DNA of 64,000 nt, taken from assembly GCA_017893485.1 (NCBI GenBank), contig CM030360.1, forward strand, positions 144,530,697 through 144,594,696. Direction: 5' to 3'. Positions 63,995 through 64,000 of this stretch are shown one piece after another (within the stretch, counting starts at the first letter, position 1; each line of letters opens with the position of its first letter). A model generated the notes under the pieces. That model was given only the letters and a program-made list of their open reading frames with translations, did not search any database and was not told the origin of the DNA. A program made the position numbers and the translations under genes. Origin of the DNA: Hemerocallis citrina (Eukaryota; Streptophyta; Magnoliopsida; Asparagales; Asphodelaceae).

Positions 63995-64000
63995 AATGTG

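Larger units (their letters stand above)
59925..64000 (+). mobile_element. second CACTA transposon, 5' part (runs off the window)
   Basis: Starts CACTACAAAAGATACTGC after GTA. Its subterminal palindromes and first ~130 bp match the CACTA at 3144. After a short GC-rich leader (60230-60490) comes a ~315 bp array and then a TNP2-type transposase reading frame from 62939. The 3' end is beyond the window. This copy shows what the deleted interior of the first CACTA probably looked like. Confidence 0.9.

Overview
This window is plant nuclear DNA, probably from a flowering plant. It is almost entirely nested transposable elements. The evidence is the mixture of plant-type superfamilies: CACTA elements with CACTACAAAAG ends, Ty3/gypsy and Ty1/copia LTR elements with plant primer-binding sites, an L1-type LINE, Helitrons with CTAG ends and a hAT MITE. 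Intron-containing gene scraps are also present. I see no intact host gene, no tRNA or rRNA gene and no prokaryotic feature. All boundaries come from reading the sequence by eye.

Layout. (1) 1-3049 resembles part of a long LTR on the minus strand. (2) 3058-26745 is a long plus-strand LTR (TGTAACA...TGTTACA) broken by three direct insertions: a 12.1 kb CACTA element (3144-15254), a 471 bp Helitron (16175-16645, minus) and a full-length L1-type LINE (16739-24915, minus, 15 bp target duplication). The CACTA element itself holds a 7.3 kb Helitron (4159-11497). That Helitron carries captured exons of galactokinase and of N-acetylglucosaminyltransferase I. (3) 26746-42765 is a decayed Ty3/gypsy chromovirus with a C-terminal chromodomain (element A). 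A 12.7 kb Tat-like Ty3/gypsy element (element B, 29183-41922), with a second RNase H and a large antisense ORF, has inserted into it. (4) 42766-43351 is a scrap of a GH28 polygalacturonase-like gene, cut by element A and by a hAT MITE with a perfect 8 bp duplication. (5) 43352-46100 holds GA repeats, a short retroposed fragment, a fold-back element and a tandem repeat. (6) 46101-51555 is a very young Ty1/copia element (minus), with LTRs differing at 3 of 519 positions and one stop codon in a full-length gag-pol frame. (7) 51556-54368 holds two fold-back elements and otherwise unassigned DNA. (8) 54369-59861 is an older, broken Ty1/copia element (plus) with a perfect AGTAG duplication. (9) 59925 to the end is the 5' part of a second CACTA element of the same family as the first. 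It carries a TNP2-type transposase gene that meets a stop codon six bases before the window ends.

How the parts relate. The two CACTA elements share ends, subterminal palindromes and a ~305-315 bp internal array. The first is a deletion derivative without transposase and the second supplies the gene. The two Helitrons share termini and neither encodes Rep/helicase. The two copia elements are different elements, but both carry dense GTCGAC palindrome arrays in U3. Three hairpin elements (44741-45036, 51713-52275, 52467-52760) share a terminal theme but use different palindromic cores. I could not assign them to a known family, and they are the best candidates here for something undescribed.
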